A stretch of DNA of 64,000 nucleotides from Clostridium algoriphilum (GCF_020443705.1 NZ_JAIZZK010000002.1:186001-250000); one strand, 5' to 3'. Shown: positions 47,282 through 57,464, counted from the first letter of the stretch. A program made the numbers and translations. Notes: generated from the letters alone by a model not told the origin.

Positions 47282-48715
47282 TTGAATAAAGTTGATGAAT
47301 TGGACGAAATACTCATTGATGATCAAGATAAGTTTAAAGATGAATGCGGTGTTTTTGGTATTTTTGCGCAAGACAAAGACTTGGATGTTGCAACACTAAC
47401 TTATTACGGACTTTATGCTTTGCAGCATAGGGGAGAAGAAAGTGCTGGTATAGTTTATTCTGATGGGGTTACACTTACTTGCGAAAAAGCTATGGGTCTT
47501 GTATGTGATGTATTCAACAAGGAAATGATTAAAGAAATGAAGGGTCACGCTGCTATTGGACACGTTAGATATTCAACTACAGGATCTAGTGAAGTGAAAA
47601 ATGCACAGCCCCTTTTAAGTAAATCCAAACTAGGTGACATAGCTATAGCGCATAATGGTAATTTAGTAAATGCAGAAGTTATCAGAGAGTTACTTGAGGA
47701 TTGCGGCTACATGTTTCAAACATCAATAGATTCAGAAGTAATACTTAACCTAATTGCTAGAGGTGCCAAAAAAGGCATGGAAAAGGCTGTAGTAGATGCA
47801 ATACAAGCTGTTAAAGGTTCTTATGGAATAGTTATGCTTACAAAGGATAAACTAATAGGCGTTAGAGATCAGAACGGTATTAGACCACTTTGCATAGGTA
47901 AAATAGGCAACAGTTATGTTATTGCATCAGAAAGTTGCGCTCTCGATGCAGTAGGTGCAGACTTTTTAAGAGATGTTGAGCCTGGTGAGATAGTAATAAT
48001 AGATGAAACTGGACTGCAATCTATTAATTTTGCTGAGAAAACTAAAAATGCAACTTGTTCTTTTGAATATATATATTTTGCAAGACCGGACAGTACTATT
48101 GATGGAATAAATGTGTACGCTTCAAGAGTAGCGGCTGGAGAACAGCTATTTAAAGAATCTCCAGTAGACGCAGATATGGTTATAGGAGTTCCAGATTCAG
48201 GCCTGGCTTCAGCAATAGGTTATTCTAAGATTTCAGGAATACCTTTTGGTATAGGTCTTGTAAAAAACAGATATGTAGGAAGAACCTTTATAAGCCCAAC
48301 TCAAGAAATTCGTGAAAAAGCAGTTTCTGTAAAATTAAATGCTCTAAAAATAAATGTAGAAGGTAAAAGAGTTATTTTAATAGATGATTCAATAGTTAGA
48401 GGAACCACTAGCAAAAGATTAGTTGATATATTAAAAAAAGCTGGAGCAACAGAAGTCCATTTTAGGGTTTGTTCACCAGTAGTAAAATATCCTTGTTATT
48501 TTGGAATAGATACACCTTATAGAAAAGATTTAATTGGTTCTAATATTAGTGTTGAGGAAATTAGAGAAGAGATAGGTGCAGATAGCCTTGGATATCTAAG
48601 CATAGATGGACTACTTAAAACACTGGGTCATAAAGAATTTTGTCTAGGTTGTTTTAACGGAACATATCCAGTATCAGCTCCATACGAAACTGAGAAAGAA
48701 AAATTAGGAAGGTAG
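47282..48715 (+). CDS. purF: Amidophosphoribosyltransferase
   Basis: Committed step of purine synthesis: PRPP plus glutamine to phosphoribosylamine. The 477-residue protein starts on TTG with AGGAGGAA upstream. A 21-residue propeptide precedes the N-terminal nucleophile Cys22 (CGVFGIFAQ). The glutaminase domain is followed by the PRPP motif VILIDDSIVRGTTS. Cysteines near the C-terminus (CLGCFNGTYP) fit the 4Fe-4S-binding Bacillus-type enzyme. Confidence 0.97.
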   Translation: MNKVDELDEILIDDQDKFKDECGVFGIFAQDKDLDVATLTYYGLYALQHRGEESAGIVYSDGVTLTCEKAMGLVCDVFNKEMIKEMKGHAAIGHVRYSTTGSSEVKNAQPLLSKSKLGDIAIAHNGNLVNAEVIRELLEDCGYMFQTSIDSEVILNLIARGAKKGMEKAVVDAIQAVKGSYGIVMLTKDKLIGVRDQNGIRPLCIGKIGNSYVIASESCALDAVGADFLRDVEPGEIVIIDETGLQSINFAEKTKNATCSFEYIYFARPDSTIDGINVYASRVAAGEQLFKESPVDADMVIGVPDSGLASAIGYSKISGIPFGIGLVKNRYVGRTFISPTQEIREKAVSVKLNALKINVEGKRVILIDDSIVRGTTSKRLVDILKKAGATEVHFRVCSPVVKYPCYFGIDTPYRKDLIGSNISVEEIREEIGADSLGYLSIDGLLKTLGHKEFCLGCFNGTYPVSAPYETEKEKLGR

Positions 48716-48724
48716 GGGACACTT

Positions 48725-49723
48725 ATGATAACTTATAAAGATGCAGGTGTTAATATTGAAGAAGGATACAAATCAGTAAAGCTTATAAAAGAATACGCAG
48801 CAGCCACATTTACAAAGGGTGTTTTAAATCATTTAGGTAGTTTTGCTGGTATGTTTGAAATAGGAGAAGGTTACAAAAATCCTATTTTAGTTTCTGGTAC
48901 TGACGGTGTAGGCACAAAACTCGATATAGCATTTAGAATGAAAAAATATGACACTGTAGGAATTGACTGTGTTGCTATGTGCGTTAATGATGTCCTTTGC
49001 CATGGTGCAAAACCACTTTTCTTTTTAGATTATATTGCTTGTGGTAAATTAGATTCTAGAGTATCAGCTCAACTTGTAAAAGGTGTGTCAGATGGATGTG
49101 TTCAGTCTAATTGCGCACTAATAGGTGGAGAAACTGCAGAAATGCCAGGTTTTTATAGAGACGGAGAATATGATATGGCAGGTTTTACAGTTGGAATAGT
49201 TGATAAGCATAAGATAATTGATGGTTCTAAGATTAAAGATGGATATTCACTTATAGGAATTGAATCGTCAGGGCTTCATAGTAATGGATATTCCTTAGTT
49301 AGAAAATTAATACCAAACTTGGATGAAGATTTTAATGGAGATAAGATTGGTAAAACTCTTTTAGCCCCAACAAAAATTTATGTAAAAACTATATTAAGCC
49401 TTTTGGATAAATTTGATATAAAGGGTATGGCTCATATAACTGGTGGTGGCTTTTATGAAAACATACCAAGAATGTTTAATGGAGCTTTTACAGCAGTAGT
49501 CGATAAAAATAGTTTTAATGTACCTGACATCTGTAAACATCTTATGTCACTTGGGGTAACCGAGGAGCATATGTTTAATACATATAATATGGGAATAGGA
49601 TATGTACTATGTGTTGAAGATAAGGATTGCTTAAAAGTTATAAAGAGTATTAATGATTTAGGGGATAAAGCATATAAAATTGGTCATGTTGAAGCCGGGG
49701 GTGCAGGAGTTTGCTTAAAATAG
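48725..49723 (+). CDS. purM: Phosphoribosylformylglycinamidine cyclo-ligase (AIR synthetase)
   Basis: Fifth step of the pathway. The 332-residue protein has TYKDAGVNIEEGYK, LVSGTDGVGTKLDIAF, VNDVLCHGAKPLFFLDYIACG, GGETAEMPGFY and HITGGGFYENIPRM. It lies 9 bases after purF and overlaps purN by 13 bases. Confidence 0.97.
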   Translation: MITYKDAGVNIEEGYKSVKLIKEYAAATFTKGVLNHLGSFAGMFEIGEGYKNPILVSGTDGVGTKLDIAFRMKKYDTVGIDCVAMCVNDVLCHGAKPLFFLDYIACGKLDSRVSAQLVKGVSDGCVQSNCALIGGETAEMPGFYRDGEYDMAGFTVGIVDKHKIIDGSKIKDGYSLIGIESSGLHSNGYSLVRKLIPNLDEDFNGDKIGKTLLAPTKIYVKTILSLLDKFDIKGMAHITGGGFYENIPRMFNGAFTAVVDKNSFNVPDICKHLMSLGVTEEHMFNTYNMGIGYVLCVEDKDCLKVIKSINDLGDKAYKIGHVEAGGAGVCLK

Positions 49724-50319
49724 CCGTATTAGTCTCAGGAAGCGGAAGCAACCTTCAAGCTATAATAGATAATATAGAAAGTGGATACTTAAACTGCTCT
49801 ATAGAAGCTGTAATTAGTGATAAAAAAGATGCATATGGCATAGATAGGGCAAAAGCTAAAGATATAAAAACATACATATTAGATAGAAAACAGCTAGGAA
49901 TTAACATTTCAAGTGAAATACTAAAAATTTTAGATGGAAAAGTAGATTTAATAGTACTCGCTGGTTTTTTATCTATTCTTCAAGGTGAACTTCTTCATGT
50001 ATTTAAAAATAAAATTATAAATATACATCCAGCACTTATCCCATGTTTTTGTGGTGGCGGTATGTATGGAATGAAAGTTCATGAGAAAGCTATAGAATAT
50101 GGGGTTAAAGTTTCAGGATGTACTGTCCATTTCGTAGATGAAGGTACAGATTCAGGACCAATAATAATTCAAAAGGTTGTAGATGTCTATAGTACTGATA
50201 CAGCAAAAGACTTACAACTTAGAGTGCTTAAGCAAGAACATAAGGCACTTTCCGAAGCTATTAAATATATAAGCGACGGAAGAATAACAATTAAAGGAAG
50301 AAAAGTACTAGGTATATAA
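49711..50319 (+). CDS. purN: Phosphoribosylglycinamide formyltransferase
   Basis: Folate-dependent transfer of formyl to GAR. The 202-residue protein starts on TTG (LKIAVLVSGSGSNLQ), within the end of purM, with GCAGGAG upstream. Motifs: VLAGFLSIL, NIHPALIPCF (catalytic-type Asn and His) and GCTVHFVDEGTDSGPII. Translationally coupled to purM. Confidence 0.96.
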   Translation: MLKIAVLVSGSGSNLQAIIDNIESGYLNCSIEAVISDKKDAYGIDRAKAKDIKTYILDRKQLGINISSEILKILDGKVDLIVLAGFLSILQGELLHVFKNKIINIHPALIPCFCGGGMYGMKVHEKAIEYGVKVSGCTVHFVDEGTDSGPIIIQKVVDVYSTDTAKDLQLRVLKQEHKALSEAIKYISDGRITIKGRKVLGI

Positions 50320-50400
50320 TATAAATAACAAGTAAGAGATGCTAGAATGCTTGCTTGTTATATATTTGAATTTGCATTATATATGAGAGGTGGCGTATTA

Positions 50401-51903
50401 ATGATTAAAACAGCACTTATAAGTGTGTTTGATAAAGACAATATATTAGGACTTGCAATATCCCTTCAAAACAATGGTGTAGAGATTATTTCTACAGGTG
50501 GAACTTTTAAGTATTTGAAAGAAAATGGCATAAAAGTTTCGGAAATATCTGATGTTACCGGATTCGAAGAGATATTGGACGGAAGAGTTAAAACATTACA
50601 CCCAGTTATACATAGTGGAATACTTGCAATAAGAGATAATGAAGAGCATATGGCAACTATCAAAGCAAAAGGAATCAAACCTATTGACATGGTAGTAGTT
50701 AATCTTTATCCTTTCTTTGATAAAGTTACAGAAGATATAAGTTTTCAGGAAAAAGTTGAATTCATTGATATTGGTGGGCCAACAATGCTTAGAGCAGCAG
50801 CTAAGAACTTTAAAGATGTTATTGTACTTAGTGATACAACAGATTATGAGAACATTATAAATAAAATGGATGCTAAAGAAGAAGTAGATTTTGAGACAAG
50901 AAAACATTTAGCAGGTAAAGTGTTCAACTTAATATCAGCATACGACGCAGCTATAAGTAATTTTTTACTTGGCGAGGACTCATACCCAGATTATCTTTCT
51001 GTTTCATATAAAAAACAAATGGATTTAAGATATGGTGAAAATCCTCATCAAAGCGCAGCTTATTACGTATCAGCTGCGAGTAATGGAGCAATGAAGAATT
51101 TTGAGCAGTTAAATGGCAAAGAATTATCTTATAATAATATAAAGGACATGGATATTGCATGGAAGGTAGTATGTGATTTTGATGAGATTACTTGTTGCGC
51201 CCTAAAACATAATACACCATGTGGAGTAGCTACAGGTAGCAGTGCATTAGATACATATAAAAAGGCGTACGAATGCGATCCAATGTCTATATTTGGTGGA
51301 ATTGTTGCTTTTAATACAAAGGTAGATAAAGAAACTGCTATCGAGCTTAAAAAGATATTCTTAGAGGTTGTAATTGCACCAGAGTTTGACGATGATGCAT
51401 TAGAAATATTAAAAGGTAAGAAGAATTTAAGAATTGTAAAATGTTTAAGTAAATCAGAAGGAAAAGTTAATATTGTTAATGTTGATGGCGGTATGCTAGT
51501 ACAAAGTGCAGATAACAAATTAATAGATGAAATAAAAGTAGTTACTAAGAAAAGTCCAACTGAGGCAGAAATGAAAGATTTAATATTTGCTATGAAAGTG
51601 GTTAAGTATGTTAAATCAAATGCTATTGTAGTTGTTAAAGATGGCACTACCAAGGGTATTGGAGTAGGGCAGGTTAATAGAATATGGGCAGCAGAACACG
51701 CTTTAGAAAGAGGAGGAGATGCAACAGTTATGGCATCAGATGCATTCTTCCCATTCGGAGACGTTGTAGAACTAGCAGCAAAATATAACATAAAATCAAT
51801 AATTCAACCAGGTGGTTCTATAAAAGACTCACAATCAATAGATAAGTGCGATGAAAATGATATTTCGATGGTGTTTACAGGAATTAGGCATTTTAAACAC
51901 TAA
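50401..51903 (+). CDS. purH: Bifunctional AICAR transformylase/IMP cyclohydrolase
   Basis: Last two steps to IMP. The 500-residue protein starts [14 protein letters not shown] with AGAGGTGGCG upstream; a longer frame from 50347 lacks a ribosome site. The N-terminal cyclohydrolase ([26 protein letters not shown]) is followed by the transformylase ([31 protein letters not shown]). Sixth gene of the operon. Confidence 0.97.
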   Translation: MIKTALISVFDKDNILGLAISLQNNGVEIISTGGTFKYLKENGIKVSEISDVTGFEEILDGRVKTLHPVIHSGILAIRDNEEHMATIKAKGIKPIDMVVVNLYPFFDKVTEDISFQEKVEFIDIGGPTMLRAAAKNFKDVIVLSDTTDYENIINKMDAKEEVDFETRKHLAGKVFNLISAYDAAISNFLLGEDSYPDYLSVSYKKQMDLRYGENPHQSAAYYVSAASNGAMKNFEQLNGKELSYNNIKDMDIAWKVVCDFDEITCCALKHNTPCGVATGSSALDTYKKAYECDPMSIFGGIVAFNTKVDKETAIELKKIFLEVVIAPEFDDDALEILKGKKNLRIVKCLSKSEGKVNIVNVDGGMLVQSADNKLIDEIKVVTKKSPTEAEMKDLIFAMKVVKYVKSNAIVVVKDGTTKGIGVGQVNRIWAAEHALERGGDATVMASDAFFPFGDVVELAAKYNIKSIIQPGGSIKDSQSIDKCDENDISMVFTGIRHFKH

Positions 51904-51937
51904 GGTAGCTAAAACTATAAAAAAACCTTAACTTCAT

Positions 51938-51962
51938 GATGGGATAACTTAGTTATTCCATC
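51938..51962 (+). promoter_or_regulatory. Stem-loop between purH and purD
   Basis: GATGGGATAAC-tta-GTTATTCCATC, an 11-bp stem with one G-U pair, followed by AATTTTAATTT. It could be a weak attenuator or mRNA-processing stem. Confidence 0.45.
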
Positions 51963-51995
51963 AATTTTAATTTATAAAGAAAAGGAGACGGATAT

Positions 51996-53240
51996 ATGAA
52001 GGTATTAATTATTGGTTCTGGGGGACGAGAACATGCTTTAGTGTCAAAGGTTGCAGAAAATCCAAGCGTCGATGTAGTATATTGTGCTCCTGGTAATGGC
52101 GGTACTTACAGAGAAAGTAAGTGTGAAAACATTAATATTACAAAAATGGATGAGCTTTTAGAATTCGCAGTAAAAAATAAAATTGATATAACTATAGTTG
52201 GTTCAGAGGAATGGCTTGTACAAGGAATAGTTGATAAGTTTAATGAAAAGGGACTTAAAATATTAGGACCTTGCGCAAAAGCGGCAAAGCTTGAGGGAAG
52301 TAAAGCATATTCTAAAGAATTCATGAAAAAATATGGCATAAAGACAGCCGCATATGAGGTCTTTGAAAATGATAAGGAAGCCATAGACTATCTTAAAAAT
52401 TGCGAATATCCTATAGTAATTAAAGCCGATGGATTGGCAGCAGGCAAAGGTGTAATTATATGTAATGATTTTGTCGAGGCTGAGAAAAGTATAAATGACT
52501 TTATGGTACTAGATATATTTAAAGGTAGCGGTAAGAAAATTATAATAGAAGAATTTTTAGAAGGGGTAGAGGCATCTATACTCTCTATAACAGATGGGAA
52601 GGTTATACTTCCTTTTGTATCTTCAAAAGATCATAAACAAATATTTGACGCAGACAAGGGACCTAATACAGGGGGTATGGGAGCTATAGCACCTAATCCA
52701 TACTGCACAAAACAGGTACTCGATGAATTTTATAAAAATATATTGCTTCCAACCCTAAAGGGGATTCAAAATGAAGTTATGGATTATAGGGGCATAATAT
52801 TCTTTGGAATAATGATAACTAAAAAAGGAGTATATTCGCTTGAATATAATGTGAGATTTGGAGACCCTGAGACTCAAGCGGTTCTTCCACTTATGAAGAG
52901 TGATTTTGTGGGACTTGTTAAAGCGGCTATAGATGGTGAACTTAAAAACTTTAATCTAGAATGGAAACAAGGATATTCTTGCTGCTTAATTGCCGCATCG
53001 AAGGGTTATCCAGGAAGTTATTCTACTGGATATGAAATAAGTGAGGTTGGCAAACTAGAGGGTAAGTTGTTTCTAGCTGGTGCTGTTGGTGATAAGGGCA
53101 CAATGAGGACAAATGGTGGAAGAGTTTTGGGAGTAACAGGTTTTGGTGGAACACTAGAAAAGGCAAGAGAAATAGCTTATGCTGATATGAAAAAGATTAA
53201 ATTTGATGGAATGTATTATAGAACAGATATTGGAAAATAA
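51996..53240 (+). CDS. purD: Phosphoribosylamine-glycine ligase (GAR synthetase)
   Basis: ATP-grasp enzyme of the second purine step. The 414-residue protein has MKVLIIGSGGREHAL, CAPGNGGT, IKADGLAAGKGVIIC, SSKDHKQIFDADKGPNTGGMGA and EYNVRFGDPETQ. AAAGGAGACGG precedes the ATG. Last gene of purECFMNHD. Confidence 0.97.
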   Translation: MKVLIIGSGGREHALVSKVAENPSVDVVYCAPGNGGTYRESKCENINITKMDELLEFAVKNKIDITIVGSEEWLVQGIVDKFNEKGLKILGPCAKAAKLEGSKAYSKEFMKKYGIKTAAYEVFENDKEAIDYLKNCEYPIVIKADGLAAGKGVIICNDFVEAEKSINDFMVLDIFKGSGKKIIIEEFLEGVEASILSITDGKVILPFVSSKDHKQIFDADKGPNTGGMGAIAPNPYCTKQVLDEFYKNILLPTLKGIQNEVMDYRGIIFFGIMITKKGVYSLEYNVRFGDPETQAVLPLMKSDFVGLVKAAIDGELKNFNLEWKQGYSCCLIAASKGYPGSYSTGYEISEVGKLEGKLFLAGAVGDKGTMRTNGGRVLGVTGFGGTLEKAREIAYADMKKIKFDGMYYRTDIGK

Positions 53241-53382
53241 AACTAAATATATGTAAATAGCTTGAATATTGTGGTAATGTTTTGTATTATAGGAGTATAC
53301 TGTTAAATTTTAAAGCCGAATTTTTAAGTATGTAATGAGTAAAATTATATTAGGTGATACTTATACATAGGAGATGATAATT

Positions 53383-53649
53383 ATGAAAGTTATAAAAAGA
53401 GATGGTAGGCTTCAAGATTTTAATTTAAGCAAAATAAAAACTAGCATATCGAGAGCCTCTGACGATGCTGGGCAACCATTAAATATAGCTGATATTGACA
53501 ATTTAGCTGAAGATATTTGGGATAGTATAGAAAAATATCAAAAGGACCCCATTGCTTTTAATATTATTCACGAAATAGTATTGGGTGAATTGGAAAAATG
53601 GGGATTTAGTCTTGTGGCTAAATATTATAATCAGGGGAAATTAGAATAA
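53383..53649 (+). CDS. Stand-alone ATP-cone domain protein
   Basis: An 88-residue protein consisting only of an ATP-cone, the allosteric nucleotide-binding domain of ribonucleotide reductases and NrdR: MKVIKRDGRLQDFNLSKIKTSISRAS at the start and a four-helix bundle after it. No catalytic domain is attached. It may act as a small nucleotide sensor or be a relic. AGGAGATG places the ATG at 53383 rather than three codons upstream. Confidence 0.85.
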   Translation: MKVIKRDGRLQDFNLSKIKTSISRASDDAGQPLNIADIDNLAEDIWDSIEKYQKDPIAFNIIHEIVLGELEKWGFSLVAKYYNQGKLE

Positions 53650-53650
53650 G

Positions 53651-53688
53651 AGAAAGCAGATGAAATAAATCATCTGCTTTCTTCTATA
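53651..53688. terminator. Bidirectional terminator
   Basis: AGAAAGCAGATGA-aataaa-TCATCTGCTTTCT, a perfect 13-bp stem shared by the ATP-cone gene and the convergent permease gene. Confidence 0.75.
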
Positions 53689-53696
53689 GGTAAGAA

Positions 53697-54449
53697 TTAA
53701 AAAAAGCCTACAAGCATTTTTAATGCTACAGCTAAAGACATTGTTACAAATATAGGTTTTATAAGTTTTGAACCATTATTTAAGGCAACGCTCGTGCCTG
53801 CTTTAGCCCCAATAATCATAGATACTGCTACAGGCAATCCTATCATATAATTTATTTTACCGCTTATTGCAAATAAAATGAGAGCTGTAATGTTGCTTAT
53901 AAAGTTAAGTACTCGTGCATTAGCTGAAGAAGCTATAAAGTTGAAACCAAAAATACTTATAAATCCAAAAACTAAAAAAGAACCTGTTCCAGGACCAAAA
54001 AAACCATCATAAAAGCCCAATAAAAGAGCTAGAATTATTCCACATAGTACATTCTGTTTTGTAAGTCCTTTAAACTTATCGTCTAATCCCAAAGATTTGG
54101 AAAAAAGAGTATAAATTCCAATAAAAATGATAAGAATTAATACTAATGTGTTAAGAAATTTTTGATCTATATGTAGAACTGCTTTAACACCAAGCATTGA
54201 ACCTAAAAATGTAAAGGGAATTAGGTATTTTAAAAGTTTAAAATTAGCCTTACCTGATTTTATAAATTGGAGAGAACTAGTAAAAGAACCAGCAGTTGCA
54301 CTAAATTTGTTAGTGCCAAGCACCATGTGAGGGGGTAAACCCGCGAGCATAAAAGCTGGTACACTTATGAGACCACCACCTCCAGCAATAGAATCAATAA
54401 AGGATGCCAGAAAACCAGCTATACATAGAAGAGCAATTTTAGTTAACAT
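53697..54449 (-). CDS. TauE/SafE (TSUP) family membrane permease
   Basis: A 250-residue integral membrane protein with about eight hydrophobic helices and two internal repeats. AGFLASFIDSIAGGGGLISVPAFMLAGLPPHMVLGTNKF and FFGPGTGSFLVF are TSUP signatures. Members export sulfite, sulfoacetate or other organosulfur or C2 acids; the substrate cannot be told here. A perfect dyad, TTATCATT-ata-AATGATAA at 54498-54516, lies about 50 bases before the start. Confidence 0.88.
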   Translation of the reverse strand: MLTKIALLCIAGFLASFIDSIAGGGGLISVPAFMLAGLPPHMVLGTNKFSATAGSFTSSLQFIKSGKANFKLLKYLIPFTFLGSMLGVKAVLHIDQKFLNTLVLILIIFIGIYTLFSKSLGLDDKFKGLTKQNVLCGIILALLLGFYDGFFGPGTGSFLVFGFISIFGFNFIASSANARVLNFISNITALILFAISGKINYMIGLPVAVSMIIGAKAGTSVALNNGSKLIKPIFVTMSLAVALKMLVGFF

Positions 54450-54497
54450 ATGACACCTGCCTAATATTATAAAATTTAAAATGAATAAAATCTTTCT

Positions 54498-54516
54498 TTA
54501 TCATTATAAATGATAA
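54498..54516. promoter_or_regulatory. Perfect dyad upstream of the TSUP gene
   Basis: TTATCATT-ata-AATGATAA. It uses Fur-like half-sites but in everted order, so a metal regulator is only one possibility. Confidence 0.35.
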
Positions 54517-54722
54517 TTACTATAAATTAAAGAATTATGTGGATGTTGATATAAAATAATGGCATATTTTTGGACGATACTCGATAAACTATTGATTTAT
54601 ATGTGATATATACGTATTATATATAGGTGGGAGTAAAAAATTATAAGCAGTTCTCCATTTGTGGAGGTTATAAGATAAAACAAAAATCATAAAATAATAA
54701 TATAAAAATGAGGGGATTTAAT

Positions 54723-55118
54723 ATGTTAGAACAAAATAAAAAAATTAATAACGAAACAATAATTAAAGATTTAAGTAATACAGACAATAAAAATGTTGCA
54801 AAAAACGAAGTAGTTAGTAGCAAACAAGGCATTCATAAGGAAAATTCAAATACGACTAAGGCTACAAAACCTTCTTTTATAGATACATTTAAAGCTAACA
54901 TTATAGATTTAATAGCTATAGGAGTAGTATCAACAATTGTAGTATTCGTTGCAGATGCTATACTTAAGCTAGCAGGATATGCTATAAGTCAAAAGTTCCA
55001 AATGACATTTATACTTTTTATGGTTGTTATGGTATTATACATGAGTATTATGGAAAGTGGAAAATCATCTGCTACCATCGGAAAAAAAGTTTCTGGACTA
55101 TTTATTACAAAAAGATAG
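54723..55118 (+). CDS. RDD-like small membrane protein
   Basis: A 131-residue protein with a hydrophilic N-terminal 55 residues (Asn/Lys/Ser-rich), then an RDD-type segment: [26 protein letters not shown], a second helix ([16 protein letters not shown]), and the loop [18 protein letters not shown] that matches the RDD C-terminal motif. GAGGGGATT fixes the ATG at 54723. Function unknown. Confidence 0.72.
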   Translation: MLEQNKKINNETIIKDLSNTDNKNVAKNEVVSSKQGIHKENSNTTKATKPSFIDTFKANIIDLIAIGVVSTIVVFVADAILKLAGYAISQKFQMTFILFMVVMVLYMSIMESGKSSATIGKKVSGLFITKR

Positions 55119-55134
55119 GAGTTTGAAAAATATT

Positions 55135-56496
55135 ATGCAGAGAAGAAAAGAGTATGAACTTTATATAGAAGAATTAGAATTTCCAGCACAGGGCATTGCG
55201 TTTTATGAAGGTGAAAAAGTTTTAATTAAAAATACGATACCAGGTCAAAAGGTAATTGCTAAAGTATCAAAAAAGAAACAGTTTGGTGTAGAAGCTAAGC
55301 TTGTAAAAATATTAGAAGACGTAGATTATAAAATTAAGCCACAATGCAATATTACTGATTTATGTGGAGGATGTAGTCATCAATTTCTTTCTTATGAAAA
55401 ACAATTAGAATTTAAAAAACTGCAAGTATTAAAATTGTTTGAAGAAGCAGAGATAAAAGATTTTGAATTCTTGGGTATAGAAAAAAGCCCTGAGGTATTT
55501 GAATACAGGAACAAAATGGAATTTACATTTGGTGACTTTAGAAAAGATGGTGAATTAACTCTTGGTATGCATACTAAAGGAAGAAGCTTTAGTATTGTGA
55601 CAGTTGATGATTGTAGAATAGTAGATGTAGATTTTAGAGAAATTCTAAAATTAGTGTTAAACTACTTTAAAGAGCTAAAATTACCACATTATAATGTAAT
55701 GGAGCGTACGGGATATCTAAGAAACTTAGTTATTCGAAAAGCTAAAAATACTGGTGAGATATTAGTTAATATCGTAACCACATCTAAAATGGATTTTGAT
55801 TTAGGTGAAATAACTAATATGCTTAAAGAATTAAAATGCGATGGAATAATAACAGGAATAATACATACATTTAATGATTCATTATCAGATATAGTTCAAG
55901 CTGATAAAACTGAAACATTATATGGCAGGGAATATATTATGGAAAATATATTAGACCTTAAGTTTAAAATTAATCCTTTTGCTTTTTTTCAAACTAATTC
56001 AAAAGGAGCAGAAAAGCTTTATAGCATAGTTAGAGATTTTTTAGGTGATTCTGAATCCAAGGTAGTGTTTGACTTGTATTGTGGAACGGGAACCATAGGA
56101 CAAATTGTTGCAGCCAAAGCAAAAAAAGTACTAGGAATAGAATTAATAGAAGAAGCAGTTGCTGCGGCTAATGAAAATGCAAGAATTAACGGATTAGACA
56201 ATTGTGAGTTTATAGCAGGTGATATAGCGAAAGTTATAAAAGAGGTAAAAGATAAACCAGATAGCATTATTCTAGATCCTCCAAGAGCAGGAGTACATCC
56301 TACAGCATTAGATTATGTACTAAAGTTTGATGCGAAGCACATAGTTTATGTATCTTGCAACCCTAAAAGTCTAGTAGTTGACTTAAGGGAATTTATTAAT
56401 AGAGGATATAAGATCCAAAAGGTAGTACTAATGGACATGTTTCCACATACCCCTCACATTGAGACTATTGTAGACATAGTGAAGGCAAATCAATAG
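55135..56496 (+). CDS. 23S rRNA (uracil-5-)-methyltransferase, RlmCD type
   Basis: RumA-family SAM enzyme forming m5U in 23S rRNA. The 453-residue protein has a TRAM domain ([23 protein letters not shown]), iron-sulfur cysteines in [10 protein letters not shown], the Rossmann motif [16 protein letters not shown], the block [10 protein letters not shown] and the catalytic cysteine in [10 protein letters not shown]. The start is uncertain: ATG at 55135 is taken, with AGGAG 13 bases upstream; the frame is open into the RDD gene. RlmD and RlmCD cannot be separated from sequence alone. Confidence 0.9.
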   Translation: MQRRKEYELYIEELEFPAQGIAFYEGEKVLIKNTIPGQKVIAKVSKKKQFGVEAKLVKILEDVDYKIKPQCNITDLCGGCSHQFLSYEKQLEFKKLQVLKLFEEAEIKDFEFLGIEKSPEVFEYRNKMEFTFGDFRKDGELTLGMHTKGRSFSIVTVDDCRIVDVDFREILKLVLNYFKELKLPHYNVMERTGYLRNLVIRKAKNTGEILVNIVTTSKMDFDLGEITNMLKELKCDGIITGIIHTFNDSLSDIVQADKTETLYGREYIMENILDLKFKINPFAFFQTNSKGAEKLYSIVRDFLGDSESKVVFDLYCGTGTIGQIVAAKAKKVLGIELIEEAVAAANENARINGLDNCEFIAGDIAKVIKEVKDKPDSIILDPPRAGVHPTALDYVLKFDAKHIVYVSCNPKSLVVDLREFINRGYKIQKVVLMDMFPHTPHIETIVDIVKANQ

Positions 56497-56740
56497 GTTC
56501 AAGGGTTTAGATGTTTAAAACTTAATCAGATTATGAATTTTTCCGACGGTTACTCAAGTTCGTCGGAAAAGAAAACTACATTTTATAAATTAATTAATCA
56601 GTATGAAGAGGGTAAATAAAATACCTTCTTTTTTTATTATGGATTAAATATTAGGGTAGCACTAACATTTTCGATTTAAACACTCTAAATAATAGTTAAC
56701 CGTTGTATAAAATGGTATAATTTATTCAGAGTTGTTTCGC
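56497..56740 (+). other. Intergenic region with terminator
   Basis: A hairpin with arms TTTTCCGACG and CGTCGGAAAA lies at 56538-56570. A second, imperfect hairpin at 56605-56636 (GAAGAGGGTA with TACCTTC, then seven T) is the likely rlm terminator. No ORF follows until the decayed region at 56.76 kb. Confidence 0.5.
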
Positions 56741-56759
56741 AGTAGGCCACTATGGCGTC

Positions 56760-56903
56760 ACAACCTGATTAGACATAATAGCACTTCGAAACCTGCTTAA
56801 ACATAAGTAAATACGCGTTTTTAACAGCTTTTTCTGCTTTATGGCTAACATCCTGTCCGTGAAAATTAGTTCCTAATCCAAATTCTATTTTATACCTCTT
56901 AAT
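56760..56903 (-). pseudogene. Decayed Lin0512-family gene fragment (left copy)
   Basis: On the minus strand from 56903: KRYKIEFGLGTNFHGQDVSHKAEKAVKNA, the N-terminal block of Lin0512-family proteins (about 115 residues, function unknown). Then the frame decays. The initiator position holds ATT, with GGACGGGAT suitably upstream. It is the inverted counterpart of the copy at 63665. Confidence 0.6.
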
Positions 56904-56926
56904 AAGATATATCCCGTCCTTTAATA

Positions 56927-56950
56927 TTAATTATCAAGAGAAACGTGCCA
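56927..56950 (-). promoter_or_regulatory. Degenerate sigma-54 promoter (left copy)
   Basis: TGGCACG reads on the minus strand at 56950-56944, but the -12 half is altered (TCTTGAT) and two bases too far away. It aligns with the intact promoter at 63617-63632. Confidence 0.5.
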
Positions 56951-56984
56951 GTATTCAATTGAATCTTTAAATTTTATTTTGGAA

Positions 56985-57036
56985 AAAAAGTACCAAAATG
57001 GTAATACTAAGTTATTTTTCCCACTTTGGTACTTTA
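56985..57036 (-). terminator. Decayed copy of the activator-gene terminator
   Basis: On the minus strand, GTACCAAAGTGG..CCATTTTGGTAC followed by a T run. It aligns with the terminator at 63501-63540. Confidence 0.55.
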
Positions 57037-57197
57037 CTCACTTGATATTTTTTCGTTTTTCTGTAAAATGTAGACTTTGATAAAAATCTTGAATGTATTT
57101 CTTCAATAGCTGTATAACAGTCCTCATCAGAATAGGATTTTTCGTTAGAATGGTGGTTTTTACGATCTTGTTTATTTATATCCATAGAATTTACCAA
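57012..57197 (-). pseudogene. Remnant of a sigma-54 activator C-terminus (left copy)
   Basis: The reading frame ends SKSTFYRKTKKYQVSKVPKWEK. STFYRKTKKY matches TTFYRKVKKYI, the end of the intact activator at 63.49 kb, and the downstream bases continue to match through the terminator. The upstream part of this frame (MDINKQDRKNHHSNE) has no activator similarity, so the ORF is a decayed tail and not a gene. Confidence 0.6.
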
Positions 57198-57447
57198 AAT
57201 AAATTCTACATAATGTTATATTTCATTTACTGATTTATATAACAACATATATAGATCTTAAGGATATCTTCTATACCTATATAGCTTTTGACTAAGGTTA
57301 GTTCCCGGCGTTTAACTAGTTTACGGATTAACGTGGCTTATTTTAGGCTTAAATGCTAGTATGAGTCCTTTTTTTATTTTGTTTATAAAAAGCTTATTTA
57401 ACAATACGTTTTCAGCTAAATTAAATTTTAGGATATGATTTTTAGAT

Positions 57448-57464
57448 TGGCATACTTATTGCTT
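57448..57464 (+). promoter_or_regulatory. Consensus-like sigma-54 (-24/-12) promoter without a gene
   Basis: TGGCATACTTATTGCTT keeps GG and GC at the required spacing. Reading right, it meets the 57503 hairpin and no ORF. Confidence 0.5.

Noticed and set aside
51129-51791. 220-aa minus-strand ORF inside purH
   Set aside because: Low-complexity Ser/Thr/Ile translation opposite a strongly conserved purH; no ribosome site.
54498-54516. Fur box
   Set aside because: Half-sites are in everted order compared with the Fur consensus; kept only as an unassigned dyad.
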